Part shown: piece after piece, positions 6,938 through 14,806 of the stretch
Layout of the letters: every line of letters begins with the position of its first letter
Numbering within the stretch: the first letter of the stretch is position 1
Notes under the pieces: model-generated
Told to the model about the DNA's origin: nothing
The model's database searches: none
The model's input: only the letters and a program-made list of their open reading frames with translations
Program-made: the position numbers and the translations under genes
Source of the DNA: JBDSZL01 sp039925145
GTDB taxonomy: Bacteria > Acidobacteriota > Vicinamibacteria > Vicinamibacterales > SCN-69-37
DNA length: 15,692 bases
Direction of reading: 5' to 3'
Assembly: GCA_039925145.1 (NCBI GenBank)
Contig: JBDSZL010000086.1
Location: 1-15,692, forward strand

Positions 6938-7612
6938 CTACTCGAGCGACCGGCGCAGCCAGGCCTCGACGCCCCCCACGTGCACGGCAGTCCAAGCCCG
7001 TGCCGCGTCGGAATCGTGATCGGCGAGCGCGTCCAGGATGGCGCGATGCTCCGCGAGTGTTCTGGTGACCGATCGTGCCTCGGTGAGTCCGCGCCAGACG
7101 CGTGCCCGGACAGTGGAGCTGGAAAGACCCGCAAGAAGGCTGCTGAGGTAGGCGCTCCCGGCAGAGTGTGCGACGAGCCGGTGGAAGTCCATGTCGTGCG
7201 CGACAAGATCCTCGACGCTGGTGGATTCATCGACCGACAGCAGCATTGCGTCGAGTTGTTGGATCTGTTCGGGCGTGATTCGTCGCGCCGCGACGCCGGC
7301 GGCATGTGTCTCCAGCACGCGGCGTACCTCAAGAATTTCCAGAACTGACTCGTCCTGGTGCAGATCCACCACAAACGACATTGCTTCGAGCAGCAGGTGC
7401 GGTTTGAGACTGGTGACGTAGGTGCCGTCCCCCTGCCGGACGTCGAGTACCCGGATCAGCTCGAGAGCCTTCACTGCCTCGCGCAGCGAATTGCGGGACA
7501 GGCCGAGCTGTTCGCCGAGTTCCTTCTCCGTTGGCAGCCGCTGCCCTGGCGAAAGCTCGCCGGCGACGATCATTCCGCGAATGCGAACGATCGCTTCGTC
7601 TGTTACGGCCAT
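6938..7612 (-). CDS. GntR-family transcriptional regulator with FCD ligand domain
   Basis: A 224-residue DNA-binding regulator of the FadR subfamily. Residues 5-68 form the winged helix-turn-helix, with the usual G-x-L-x-P-G-Q-R-L-P-T-E-x-E-L signature and recognition helix S-R-N-S-L-R-E-A (39-46). From about 85 to 215 lies the all-helical FCD domain, with the expected metal-binding residues Asp140, His144, His189 and His211, which usually hold a metal that contacts a carboxylate effector. A sugar acid such as L-fuconate or its keto-deoxy product would therefore suit as inducer; this is inference. It faces the reductase gene tail to tail, and the three CATCCGATGT motifs upstream of the neighbouring transcription units are its likely targets. 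None is found before its own start, and no clear ribosome site precedes the ATG at 7612. Confidence 0.92.
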   Translation of the reverse strand: MAVTDEAIVRIRGMIVAGELSPGQRLPTEKELGEQLGLSRNSLREAVKALELIRVLDVRQGDGTYVTSLKPHLLLEAMSFVVDLHQDESVLEILEVRRVLETHAAGVAARRITPEQIQQLDAMLLSVDESTSVEDLVAHDMDFHRLVAHSAGSAYLSSLLAGLSSSTVRARVWRGLTEARSVTRTLAEHRAILDALADHDSDAARAWTAVHVGGVEAWLRRSLE

Positions 7613-8021
7613 GGGCGGATCGTACGTCCGCGGCGTGGCCCGCCGTCAGGCGGCTAGCTCGAGCAGCCGTACCCGTAGGTGGTGTGCCTGTTGCTTGACG
7701 CCCACCGATTGCCAGCGGCGGCCACGGCCTTTGCCGTCACGATGTTCCAGCCACCGCCGCTTCGGCTGATGCGCGACACCTCGCTCCCACCTCTAGAGCC
7801 GGCGGACGGCGCGTGCCTGACACGTCAATCTCAGCAACTGCCCGCGACATCGCCCGTCGGCTCGAGTTTAAAGTTCGATCGCACTTCTGCTCCGTCACTC
7901 ATATTCCACCTGTGTAGTGTGCGCGCACGCCGCATCGCGGCGTCGGGCGCTATATGAGGTGACGGCCGCAAGTGACCAACCCGTTTCCCCGTCAGCACCA
8001 TCTCCGGAGAGAGCGACGCTG
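7613..8021. other. Gene-free region between gntR-type gene and beta-galactosidase gene
   Basis: This 409-base divergent gap contains no frame I can defend. It should hold the promoters of both neighbours, but no clear -35/-10 pair stands out. Three structures are visible: a CGTACG-centred imperfect palindrome just upstream of the regulator start (7617-7629), a near-palindrome at 7871-7886, and a perfect 6-bp hairpin CGCCGC/GCGGCG at 7928-7942 that would lie in the 5' leader of the beta-galactosidase transcript. The CATCCGATGT motif is not present. Confidence 0.6.
7871..7886. promoter_or_regulatory. Operator-like palindrome upstream of the beta-galactosidase gene
   Basis: AAGTTCGATCGCACTT is symmetric at 14 of 16 positions (AAGT/ACTT arms around CGATCG). 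It lies 136 bases before the beta-galactosidase ATG. A window shifted by a few bases (7868-7885) matches the LacI-type operator of the right-hand importer at only 10 of 18 positions, so a link to the LacI-family repressor is possible but weak. Confidence 0.35.
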
Positions 8022-11000
8022 ATGTCGAACGACGCCTTGCACGACTTGCGCCCGTGGGACGCCCCGGAGCTGACCTGCTGGCGCAGGCTGCCGATGCACG
8101 CCCTGGCGCACTCCGCGAGCGACACCGGGGTGGAGCGTCTCGAGCTGGACGGCGAGTGGAAGTTCGAGTTGTTCGGCACGCCGGACGACGCGTCGGACAC
8201 CGCGGGCCGGCCGTTGGCGACGGCGACGCAAGTGCCGGGGTGTTGGACGATGCAGGAGTTCGAGGACGTGCACGGGGTGCACGACCTGCCCGCGTACACG
8301 ACCGTACGGATGCTGTGGCCCGACCTGCCGCCGCATCCGCCGGCCGCGAACCCGACGGGCGTGTACGAGCGCACGGTCGACCTGCCGTCAGGTTGGGCAG
8401 GCAAGCGCGTCGTGCTGCACGTCGGCGCGGCCGAGAGCGTGCTGCTGGTCTACGTCAACGGCGTGCCCGTCGGCATGAGCAAGGACTCCCATCTCGCAGC
8501 CGAGTTCGACGTCACGGCCGGGCTGTCAGCCGGCCAGAACACTCTCCGCCTCGTCGTCGTGAAGTGGTCGGACGCGACGTTCCTCGAGGATCAGGACCAG
8601 TGGTGGCACGCCGGCATCACACGGCCGGTCTTCCTCTACGCGACGGACAACGTGCACCTGCGCGACGTGCAGATCGCGGCGGGCGCCGATGGAGTATTGG
8701 ACGTGGAAGTGCGCGTCGGCGCGGCGACCGGCCCGCTCGGCGCGGGCTACCAGGTGCGCCTCTGTACGAGCCTTGCCGAGGCCCCTCTTGTCGGCGATGT
8801 GCCGCGCGACGACACGGTCGACACGGGTGCGCCACTTGTCGTGGGCGGGGAGACCGTGTTCAACAGCGCGGCTAACAAGGCCAGGTACGCCCGCGCCGCC
8901 GGGAGCACGGATCCGGACATCGTGCGTCTCGCGGCGGCGGTCCAGCACCACCGCCGGCCGATCGGCATGGGCGCGGTGCGACTGCAAACGGCGTTCGCCG
9001 GGGTCAAGACGTGGACGCCGGAAACTCCCACGTTGCACGACGTATTGGTCGAACTGCTCGATCCGTCGGGCGCCGTCGTCGAGGCGACGACTGTGCGGGT
9101 CGGCTTCCGCACCGTCGAGATCGTCGGCAATGACTTTCTCGTCAACGGCGTGCGCATGTTCTTCCGCGGCGTCAACCGCCATGATTTCGACCCGCGCACC
9201 GGCCGGTATGTTCGCGATGAGGACATGCGTGCGGAGCTCGTATCGCTGAAGCGCTTCGGGTTCAACGCGGTGCGCACCTCGCACTACCCGAACGATCCGC
9301 GACTGTTGGACCATGCAGACGAGCTGGGCCTGTTCGTCGTCGACGAGGCCAACATCGAGTGCCATGCCTATGCGCACGAGCTCTCGTCGCACCCCCGCTA
9401 TCTCCTCGCATACGTTGACCGCGTCGCGCGCATGGTGCGCCGCGACAAGAACCACGCAAGCGTCGTCACCTGGTCGTTAGGCAACGAGAGCGGCTACGGC
9501 CCGAACCACGATGCGGCGGCCGGTTTCGTGCGTCGCTACGACGCGACGCGGCCGGTTCAGTACGAAGGCGCGATCATGTGGGACTGGTCGAGCCGGCAGA
9601 CCGTGAGCGACATCACGTGCCCGATGTATCCGCCGATCGACTCGATCACCGCGCACGCGACGTCCGGACTGCAGCGCCACCCGTTGATCATGTGCGAATA
9701 CAGCCACGCGCAGGGCAACAGCAACGGCACCCTCGCCGAGTACTGGGAGGCCATCGAGGAGACGCCGGGGCTGCAGGGCGGATTCGTCTGGGAGTTCCGG
9801 GACCACGGGTTAGAGCAGCGCATGCCGGACGGCACCACCCGCTGGGCCTACGGCGGTGACTTCGGCGACTCGCCCAACGACGGCACCTCCTGCACGGACG
9901 GGGTCGTCTTCCCGGACGGGTCGCCGAAGTCGGCGATGTTCGAGCATCGGCAAATTGCAGCGCCCGTGCGGCTCTCGCGCGACGGTGCTGGCGGCATCGT
10001 CGTGCACAACCGCCAGCACGTGCGAGATGTGTCGTGGTTGCGCGTCGCGCGCGGCGCCTTGGTGACGGACGACGGCAGCATGCCGGTCGAGGTGGAATTG
10101 CCGGCGGTGCGTGCCGACTCGAGTGCCGCTCTTCAGTTGCCCGAGTGGGTCGAAGAGAGGCTGGACGAAACGGCAGGAGAGACCTGGCTCGTTCTCACGC
10201 TGTGTCCGCGAAGCGAGCTTCCCTGGGCCGACCCGGACACCGTCATCTGTGAGGCGAGCGTTCAGCTTCGCGAAGAGGCGCGGTCGCTGTCCGCTCGCAC
10301 CGGGCAATTCGCGCGGTCGGGGCCGGTCGCGCTCGACGACGACGGGCTGCTGGTGCATCCGCTCCTGACGTCCGCGCCGCGACTGTCGCTGTGGCGCGCC
10401 CCGACCGACAATGACCGGGTCGGAGGGTTCTCGGAGCGATGGCAGCAGTGGGGTCTGCGTGATCCGCAGCGCACGCTGGTCAGCGTCCAGCGGAATGACG
10501 ATGTGGCGACGGTCGTGGCCCACTACGCGCTCTCCGACGGCTTGACCGTTCGGCACGAGCAAACGATCACACCGGCGACGGTCGACGGTCGTCCGGCGCT
10601 CCTGATAACTGAGATCGCCGACGTGCCTGCGGTGATCGACGACCTGCCGCGCGTGGGCACCGTGTTCGAGCTCGCCGCCGGTCTACGCCGCGTGGAGTGG
10701 TTCGGCGCATCGCAAGTGGAGACGTATCCGGACCGGCGGCTCGGCATGGTCGGGCATTACGCAGCGGACGTGGACCAGCTGTTCACACCGTACGTCCGGC
10801 CGCAGGAGGCGGGGGGCGCAACGGAGTCCGCAGTTTTCGCGTCTCCGCACGCGACGGCCGGGACGTCGTCGTGTACGCCGACGAGCCGCGCCAGGTGAGC
10901 TGGAATCGCTATCGCGCGACGGACCTGGACGTGGCGCGTCACCAGGAGGAGCTGACCGCCCGGGAGAATGTCGCGGTGCACCTCGATGCTGCACACCGTG

Positions 11001-11092
11001 GGCTCGGCACCGCGTCATGCGGTCCCGACACGCTGCCGCAGCACCTCGTGTGCGGCGGCCGCCACACGTGGCAGTGGACGCTGTCGCTCTGA
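8022..11092 (+). CDS. lacZ: LacZ-type beta-galactosidase (GH2), interrupted by a one-base frameshift
   Basis: Encodes a large cytoplasmic GH2 enzyme that would split terminal beta-galactose from lactose-like sugars. Domains follow LacZ order: jelly-roll sugar-binding domain (about 40-220), Ig-like domain, TIM barrel (about 365-650), second Ig-like domain and C-terminal beta-sandwich. The acid/base is Glu489 in WSLGNESGYG, the nucleophile Glu559 in CEYSHAQGNSNG; NRHDFDPRTG and TSHYPN are also family marks. The ATG at 8022 follows GGAGAGAG by 8 bases; the open frame back to a GTG at 7917 is not needed. As written, the frame leaves the family alignment at a six-G run (10811-10816) and stops at 10898 after 26 unrelated codons. 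The continuation (RNGVRSFRVS to SCGPDTLP and the end) lies in the -1 frame up to the TGA at 11090. With one G restored the product is 1023 residues. Sequencing error, true mutation and frameshifting are all possible. Confidence 0.9.
10811..10817 (+). other. Frameshift point in lacZ: six-G run that also forms a G-GGG-GGC slippery heptamer
   Basis: In the zero frame the codons read GCG GGG GGC GCA, giving A-G-G-A and then unrelated sequence. One extra G gives A-G-G-R-N-G-V-R, which is how the family continues. The seven bases are set in the zero frame as X-XXY-YYZ, so a -1 slip here would also restore the full protein. A 5-bp stem (CGGAG 10822-10826 with CTCCG 10843-10847) begins five bases later, weak for a stimulator. 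A homopolymer miscount is the simplest explanation. Confidence 0.8.
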
Positions 11093-11105
11093 TCGGCCCG
11101 ACCCA

Positions 11106-12137
11106 TCACGGCGCGGGAGCCGTCGAATTTCTGACCACCAGGCGTGGCATCGCCGTGTACCGCCGGGGCTCTAGGCGACCGTTGATGCGCTCCAGCAACA
11201 TGGCGATGGCTTGCCGACCCAGCTCGTCGCCGGACTGATCGACCGACGTCAACGAAATGAGCGGATGACCGGCGAGTCGCGTGTTGTCGTAGCCGATCAC
11301 TGAGACGTCCCGGGCTGTGAGTCCGGCGTCAGCCACTGCGGCGAGGACTGCAATTGCCAAGGAGTCGTGAGCGGCGAAAATGGCAGTGGGAGGCAGGGGC
11401 AGGTTTAACAACGCACGAGTCGCGTCGTATGCGGGAGGCTGGTCATCGTCGACCTGAACGACACTGGACGACTGGACGACCGCTGCTTTGAGCTTCGCTG
11501 CCTTCATGCATCGCAGGTACGTGTTGAGCCGGAGTTCGTGCGGGGTACCGATCCCTTTGGCGGTCACCGCTTTGCTCATGGTGAGGTGCGCGATCCGCTG
11601 GTGGCCGAGACCGACAAGGTGGCTCATCGCGGATTCGGCACCGTGCACGTCGTCACCGACGACGGTGTCGTATCCAATCGGATCGTCATGCCGGCCGATC
11701 ATGACGAGTGGTGCCCGCGCTGCCAGCTCTTCCAGCCACTCACGCCGCACGAGCGGAGAGACAGCGATGATGCCGTCGACGCGGTGGTCGACGAGCGATT
11801 CGATGGCGCCCTGTTGCGAGCCGTCCGCAGGTGCGACTACGAGTTGATACGCCGTCCCGACGAGAGCAGCGCGAGCGCCCTCGGCGACCTCGTTGAGAAA
11901 TGGGTTGGTCAGCGTGGGCAGTTCCATGCCGAGCGTGAAGCTCGAACCACGGAGGCCCCGCGCGGCAGCGCTTGGCCGGTAGTCGAGTCGGCCGATCGCG
12001 TCCATCACCCGAGTCCGCATCGCGTCGCTGACGCCGTCGGCCCCGCGGATCACCTTGGAAACGGCAGCGCGCGAGACGCCTGCCTCGCCGGCGACGTCGA
12101 GAATCGTCGCGCGCCGCGGGTTCGACGGTGTGGACAC
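11106..12137 (-). CDS. LacI-family transcriptional repressor
   Basis: A 343-residue LacI/GalR-type regulator. The helix-turn-helix is at 11-31 (T-I-L-D-V-A-G-E-A-G-V-S-R-A-A-V-S-K-V-I), the hinge helix R-P-S-A-A-A-R-G-L-R at 54-63 contains the leucine that normally wedges into the central CpG of the operator, and the remainder is a periplasmic-binding-protein-like sensor domain (about 67-335) ending with typical V-D-Q-S-G-D-E-L-G and P-R-L-V-V-R-N-S-T segments. It is divergent from the receptor gene at 12318 and should repress that importer through the three operators between them; the beta-galactosidase, whose end is 13 bases away tail to tail, is a probable second target. The start may be this GTG or an in-frame GTG at 12158 seven codons upstream; neither has a good ribosome site. 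The inducer is unknown, perhaps galactose or a galactoside. Confidence 0.93.
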   Translation of the reverse strand: MSTPSNPRRATILDVAGEAGVSRAAVSKVIRGADGVSDAMRTRVMDAIGRLDYRPSAAARGLRGSSFTLGMELPTLTNPFLNEVAEGARAALVGTAYQLVVAPADGSQQGAIESLVDHRVDGIIAVSPLVRREWLEELAARAPLVMIGRHDDPIGYDTVVGDDVHGAESAMSHLVGLGHQRIAHLTMSKAVTAKGIGTPHELRLNTYLRCMKAAKLKAAVVQSSSVVQVDDDQPPAYDATRALLNLPLPPTAIFAAHDSLAIAVLAAVADAGLTARDVSVIGYDNTRLAGHPLISLTSVDQSGDELGRQAIAMLLERINGRLEPRRYTAMPRLVVRNSTAPAP

Positions 12138-12169
12138 GCGGCCGATTCTAGATCGCACAGAGCCAGGAA

Positions 12170-12187
12170 TTGTAGATCGGTCTCGAT
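12170..12187. promoter_or_regulatory. LacI-type operator 1, next to the repressor gene
   Basis: TTGTAGATCGGTCTCGAT: the left half matches the ideal half-site TTGTAGATC at 9 of 9, the right half at 5 of 9. It lies 12 bases upstream of the farther possible start codon of the repressor, so it could serve autoregulation or, with operators 2 and 3 about 69 and 91 bases away, DNA looping. Confidence 0.6.
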
Positions 12188-12200
12188 TCGATAACAGGCC

Positions 12201-12230
12201 TTGTCTCTGAAAATGGGGTCGGAGTAACCT
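12201..12230 (+). promoter_or_regulatory. Candidate promoter of the right-hand sugar importer operon
   Basis: TTGTCT (12201-12206) and TAACCT (12225-12230), 18 bases apart, fit a housekeeping -35 and -10 (TTGACA, TANNNT) moderately well. Transcription would start close to 12237, immediately before operator 2, an arrangement that would let the LacI-family protein block it. This is a visual match only. Confidence 0.4.
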
Positions 12231-12238
12231 CCTCCTCC

Positions 12239-12256
12239 GAGGAGATCGATCTACAA
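12239..12256. promoter_or_regulatory. LacI-type operator 2, near the predicted importer transcript start
   Basis: GAGGAGATCGATCTACAA has a perfect right half (GATCTACAA) and a 6-of-9 left half, with C|G at the centre as LacI-family sites usually have. It is an inverted copy of operator 1 and shares the ten-base palindrome-like core with operator 3, 22 bases away centre to centre, about two helical turns. Confidence 0.65.
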
Positions 12257-12260
12257 CCTG

Positions 12261-12278
12261 TGAAAGATCGATCTACGA
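12261..12278. promoter_or_regulatory. LacI-type operator 3, proximal to the importer start
   Basis: TGAAAGATCGATCTACGA repeats AGATCGATCTAC, nearly as in operator 2 (right half 8 of 9, left half 6 of 9). It is 40 bases before the receptor GTG. The pair of operators on one DNA face suggests two repressor dimers bound side by side downstream of the promoter. Confidence 0.63.
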
Positions 12279-12317
12279 CCGGATAGCGTTCGGCCAAATT
12301 CTTTGTTTGGAGGCACC

Positions 12318-13781
12318 GTGAAACATCACAGCCCCGTCCGGCCCGGAGGGGTGTTGGTTGCCCTGACTGCGGTCGGTGCGTTGCTGGCGGGATGCAGCAG
12401 CGACGCCAAAGACAGTAAGGCGAGCTCCTCCAGCACTTCGACCGCAGCGACCACCTCCAGCAGCTCGACGGCGGCTGCTGCCACGAGCTCCAGCTCGGCC
12501 GCTACTTCCTCGTCTGCTGCCCCGTCGTCGAGTAGCTCTGCGGCCGCAAGTCCGACCGAGACGGTTCCGGCAGGATTGAAGCCGGTCAAAATTTCTTACC
12601 TCGTCCCGGCAGGCACGGGCGATGAGGAGATCGCGAAGCCCGTCATCGAGGCGTTCGAGGCTGCGAACCCCGGCGTAAAGGTCGATCTGCAGACCCGCCC
12701 AGGCGGCGCGGACGGCGACAACCTCGTCAAGACCAAGCTGTCGACCGGTGACATGGCCGACGTCTTCCTGTACAACACCGGCTCGCTCCTGCAGGCAATC
12801 AAGCCAGCGCAGAGCCTGCTTCCCGCCGATGGAGCGTGGACGGCTGACCTGGACAAGAACTTCGTCGCCGCGGCAAGCGTGGACGGCAAGCTGTATGCCT
12901 CGCCGTGGGGTGCCTCCTTCGGCGGCGGCATCCTGTACAACCGGCCGATCTACGACAAGCTCGGACTGAAGGTCCCGACGACGTGGGCTGAGTTCATGGC
13001 GAACAACGCCAAGATCAAGGCCGCGGGCATTACGCCGGTCGAGCAGACGTTCGGCGATACGTGGACCTCGCAAATCATCTTCCTGGGCGACTATCACAAC
13101 GTCGAAGTGAAGGAACCTGACTTCGCCGCCAACTACTCCGCTGGCAAGGTCAAGTTCGCCACCGACCCGAATGGCCTCCTGAGTTTTCAGCGGATGGAGC
13201 AACTCGCGAAGGCCGGCGTCCTCAACAAGGACTTCGCTTCCGCCAAGCTCAACGACGGTCTCACGGCCGTCGCCAAGGGCACGGTTGCCCAATACCCGAT
13301 GCTTGCCGCCGCCGCTGGCCAAATCAAGACGCTGGTGCCGGACAAGATCGGCGATGTCGGCTTCTTCGCCATCCCTGGTGACGACGCGGCAACGAACGGC
13401 ATGACGGTCTGGCTGTCGGGCGGTGTCTACATCCCGAAGACCACCAAGGGTGACAAGCTCGCGGCGGCTCAGGCTTTCCAGGCGTTCTTGACGACCAAGG
13501 ACGGCTGCGACGCCGAGACGAAGGGCCAGGCTCCCGCCGGCCCGTACATGTCGAAGCCGTGCACATTGCCGGCGGACGTCCCGCAGTGGACGAAGGACAG
13601 CCAGGTGTATGCCGACGCAGGCAAGACCAGCACCGCGCTGGAGTTCAAGTCGCCGATCAAGGGCCCGGCCCTGGAGCAGATCCTGATCCAGGTCGGCAAT
13701 GGCACCTCATCCGCCACCAAGGCCGCAGAGAACTATGACAAGGACGTCGTCAAGGCGCGCGAACAGCTCGGACTGAAGTAG
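12318..13781 (+). CDS. Sugar-binding receptor lipoprotein of a CUT1 ABC importer (SBP_bac_1/MalE type)
   Basis: A 487-residue extracytoplasmic receptor for an oligosaccharide importer. The signal peptide ends in the lipobox L-A-G-C with lipidated Cys26, then residues 27-80 are a Ser/Ala/Thr spacer. The mature domain starts with K-I-S-Y-L-V-P (91-97), the usual first strand, and contains the family features A-F-E-A-A-N-P-G-V-K-V (112-122), D-M-A-D-V-F (145-150), G-K-L-Y-A-S-P-W (190-197) and L-Y-N-R-P-I-Y-D-K-L-G (206-216). Cys397 and Cys415 may form a disulfide. The GTG at 12318 is chosen because TTTGGAGG ends 4 bases before it; an in-frame TTG at 12303 would place that site inside the gene. 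It is first in an importer operon controlled by the divergent LacI-family gene. Beta-galactosides are the inferred cargo because of the nearby LacZ. Confidence 0.93.
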   Translation: MKHHSPVRPGGVLVALTAVGALLAGCSSDAKDSKASSSSTSTAATTSSSSTAAAATSSSSAATSSSAAPSSSSSAAASPTETVPAGLKPVKISYLVPAGTGDEEIAKPVIEAFEAANPGVKVDLQTRPGGADGDNLVKTKLSTGDMADVFLYNTGSLLQAIKPAQSLLPADGAWTADLDKNFVAAASVDGKLYASPWGASFGGGILYNRPIYDKLGLKVPTTWAEFMANNAKIKAAGITPVEQTFGDTWTSQIIFLGDYHNVEVKEPDFAANYSAGKVKFATDPNGLLSFQRMEQLAKAGVLNKDFASAKLNDGLTAVAKGTVAQYPMLAAAAGQIKTLVPDKIGDVGFFAIPGDDAATNGMTVWLSGGVYIPKTTKGDKLAAAQAFQAFLTTKDGCDAETKGQAPAGPYMSKPCTLPADVPQWTKDSQVYADAGKTSTALEFKSPIKGPALEQILIQVGNGTSSATKAAENYDKDVVKAREQLGLK

Positions 13782-13820
13782 TAGTTCAGATGTCCCGGGG
13801 TTCATAACCTGACGTGAGTC

Positions 13821-13856
13821 TCGTCGCCGTCGGCCATCTGTGGCCGGCGGCGACGA
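13821..13856 (+). other. Strong 16-bp hairpin between receptor and permease genes
   Basis: TCGTCGCCGTCGGCCA (13821-13836) folds on TGGCCGGCGGCGACGA (13841-13856) with one G-U pair and no other mismatch, around the tetraloop TCTG. No T-run follows, so read-through is expected. Such hairpins in binding-protein operons often protect the upstream receptor mRNA or weaken expression of the permease genes, giving more receptor than channel. Its location also argues against starting the permease upstream at 13814. Confidence 0.75.
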
Positions 13857-13879
13857 CCCCGACGAAAGGCACCCCGTCG

Positions 13880-14806
13880 ATGGCGACGACGCGGGCACCG
13901 CCCAAGAGGCCGACGGGTAGATCACGGGCCCGTCGAAGATCCGGCAAGCGGTACCGGGGGGCGTACCCCTACTGGTTCATTGCGGCGCCAGCAGTCGTGT
14001 ACGGCATCTACTTCGTTCTTCCGACGGTCGTCTCGTTCTACTTTGCCTTCACCCGCTGGGACCTGTTCACGTCCACCTGGGTGGGCCTGAAGAACTTTCG
14101 CACCTTCTTCCAGGAGCAGGCGCTCGTCATCGGCCTGAAGAACACGCTGATATATGCGGTGCTCACCTCTGGCCTCAAAGTCGTCCTTGGCATGGCCCTG
14201 GCGGTGTTGCTCACGTCGGAGATCCGGGCCCGCGGCTACCTGCGGTCCGTCATGTTCTTCCCCACGCTCGTGAGCACGATCGGCGTGGGCCTGACGTTCA
14301 CGGTCCTGATGAATCCCGAGCTGGGCGTGATCAACTCCGCGCTCGACACGTTCGGGATCAGCGGCCCGTCGTGGCTTGTCGATCCGCACTTGGCGTTGTA
14401 CTCGGTGGCTTTGGTGGACGTGTGGAAAGGCGTCGGACTTGCCACCGTCATCTTTATCGCAGGCATCGTGTCGATTCCGAGCGAGTACTACGAGGCCGCT
14501 CGCGTTGACGGAGCCTCCAGCTGGGCCGTGTTTCGGCTCATCACTCTGCCTCTGTCGAAACCGGCCACCGCCACGGTGATCCTGTTGTCCTTCATCGGTG
14601 GACTGCGCTCGTTCGATCTCATCTGGGCCATGACCAAAGGTGGCCCGGGGTTCGCCTCCGACGTCGTCGCCTCGGTCATCTACAAGCAGTACCAGGCCGG
14701 GTTCTACGGCCTCTCGACCGCAGGCAACGTCGTGCTGTTCCTGCTGATCACGGTGATCGTGCTGCCGCTGTCGTGGCTTCTCAACAGGAAGCAGGTCGAC
14801 TTATGA
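13880..14806 (+). CDS. MalF-like sugar ABC transporter permease (CUT1 family)
   Basis: This 308-residue inner-membrane protein is the first of two channel subunits. A basic N-terminal tail (1-28) precedes six likely membrane spans, around 31-55, 87-112, 122-144, 172-197, 230-250 and 281-302. The EAA loop that docks to the ATPase reads E-Y-Y-E-A-A-R-V-D-G-A-S at 202-213, followed by F-R-L-I-T-L-P. The segment M-T-K-G-G-P (251-256) is characteristic of MalF/UgpA-like subunits. The ATG at 13880 is chosen because AAAGG lies 10 bases upstream and the length is normal; the frame is open back to a GTG at 13814 but that part overlaps the strong hairpin. The stop overlaps the next start by four bases (ATGA), coupling the two permeases. 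No ATPase gene is present, so a shared MsiK-type ATPase is presumed. Confidence 0.93.
   Translation: MATTRAPPKRPTGRSRARRRSGKRYRGAYPYWFIAAPAVVYGIYFVLPTVVSFYFAFTRWDLFTSTWVGLKNFRTFFQEQALVIGLKNTLIYAVLTSGLKVVLGMALAVLLTSEIRARGYLRSVMFFPTLVSTIGVGLTFTVLMNPELGVINSALDTFGISGPSWLVDPHLALYSVALVDVWKGVGLATVIFIAGIVSIPSEYYEAARVDGASSWAVFRLITLPLSKPATATVILLSFIGGLRSFDLIWAMTKGGPGFASDVVASVIYKQYQAGFYGLSTAGNVVLFLLITVIVLPLSWLLNRKQVDL

Noticed and set aside
6905..6940. Possible bidirectional terminator between the reductase and GntR genes
   Set aside because: Only a 5-bp TCTCG/CGAGA stem with a seven-base loop and no T-run; too weak to call.
7617..7629. GGATCGTACGTCC near-palindrome just upstream of the GntR start codon
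   Set aside because: Imperfect by one inserted base and unlike CATCCGATGT, so autoregulation through it is not supported.
7654..7830. Minus-strand open frame of about 58 codons upstream of the regulator gene
   Set aside because: It has no ATG and no ribosome site, and its translation matches nothing I recognise. It could be a decayed gene end, but the evidence is too thin.
8526..9455. Long minus-strand frame (309 codons) inside the beta-galactosidase gene
   Set aside because: It lies antisense to the conserved GH2 barrel and resembles no protein family; long antisense frames are common in GC-rich DNA. The same holds for the long frames opposite the RbsA-like ATPase (1357-2415) and the right-hand receptor (12273-13322).
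13814..13879. Upstream extension of the MalF-like permease from a GTG at 13814
   Set aside because: No ribosome site, it spans the strong hairpin, and the 308-residue form from 13880 has the normal family length.
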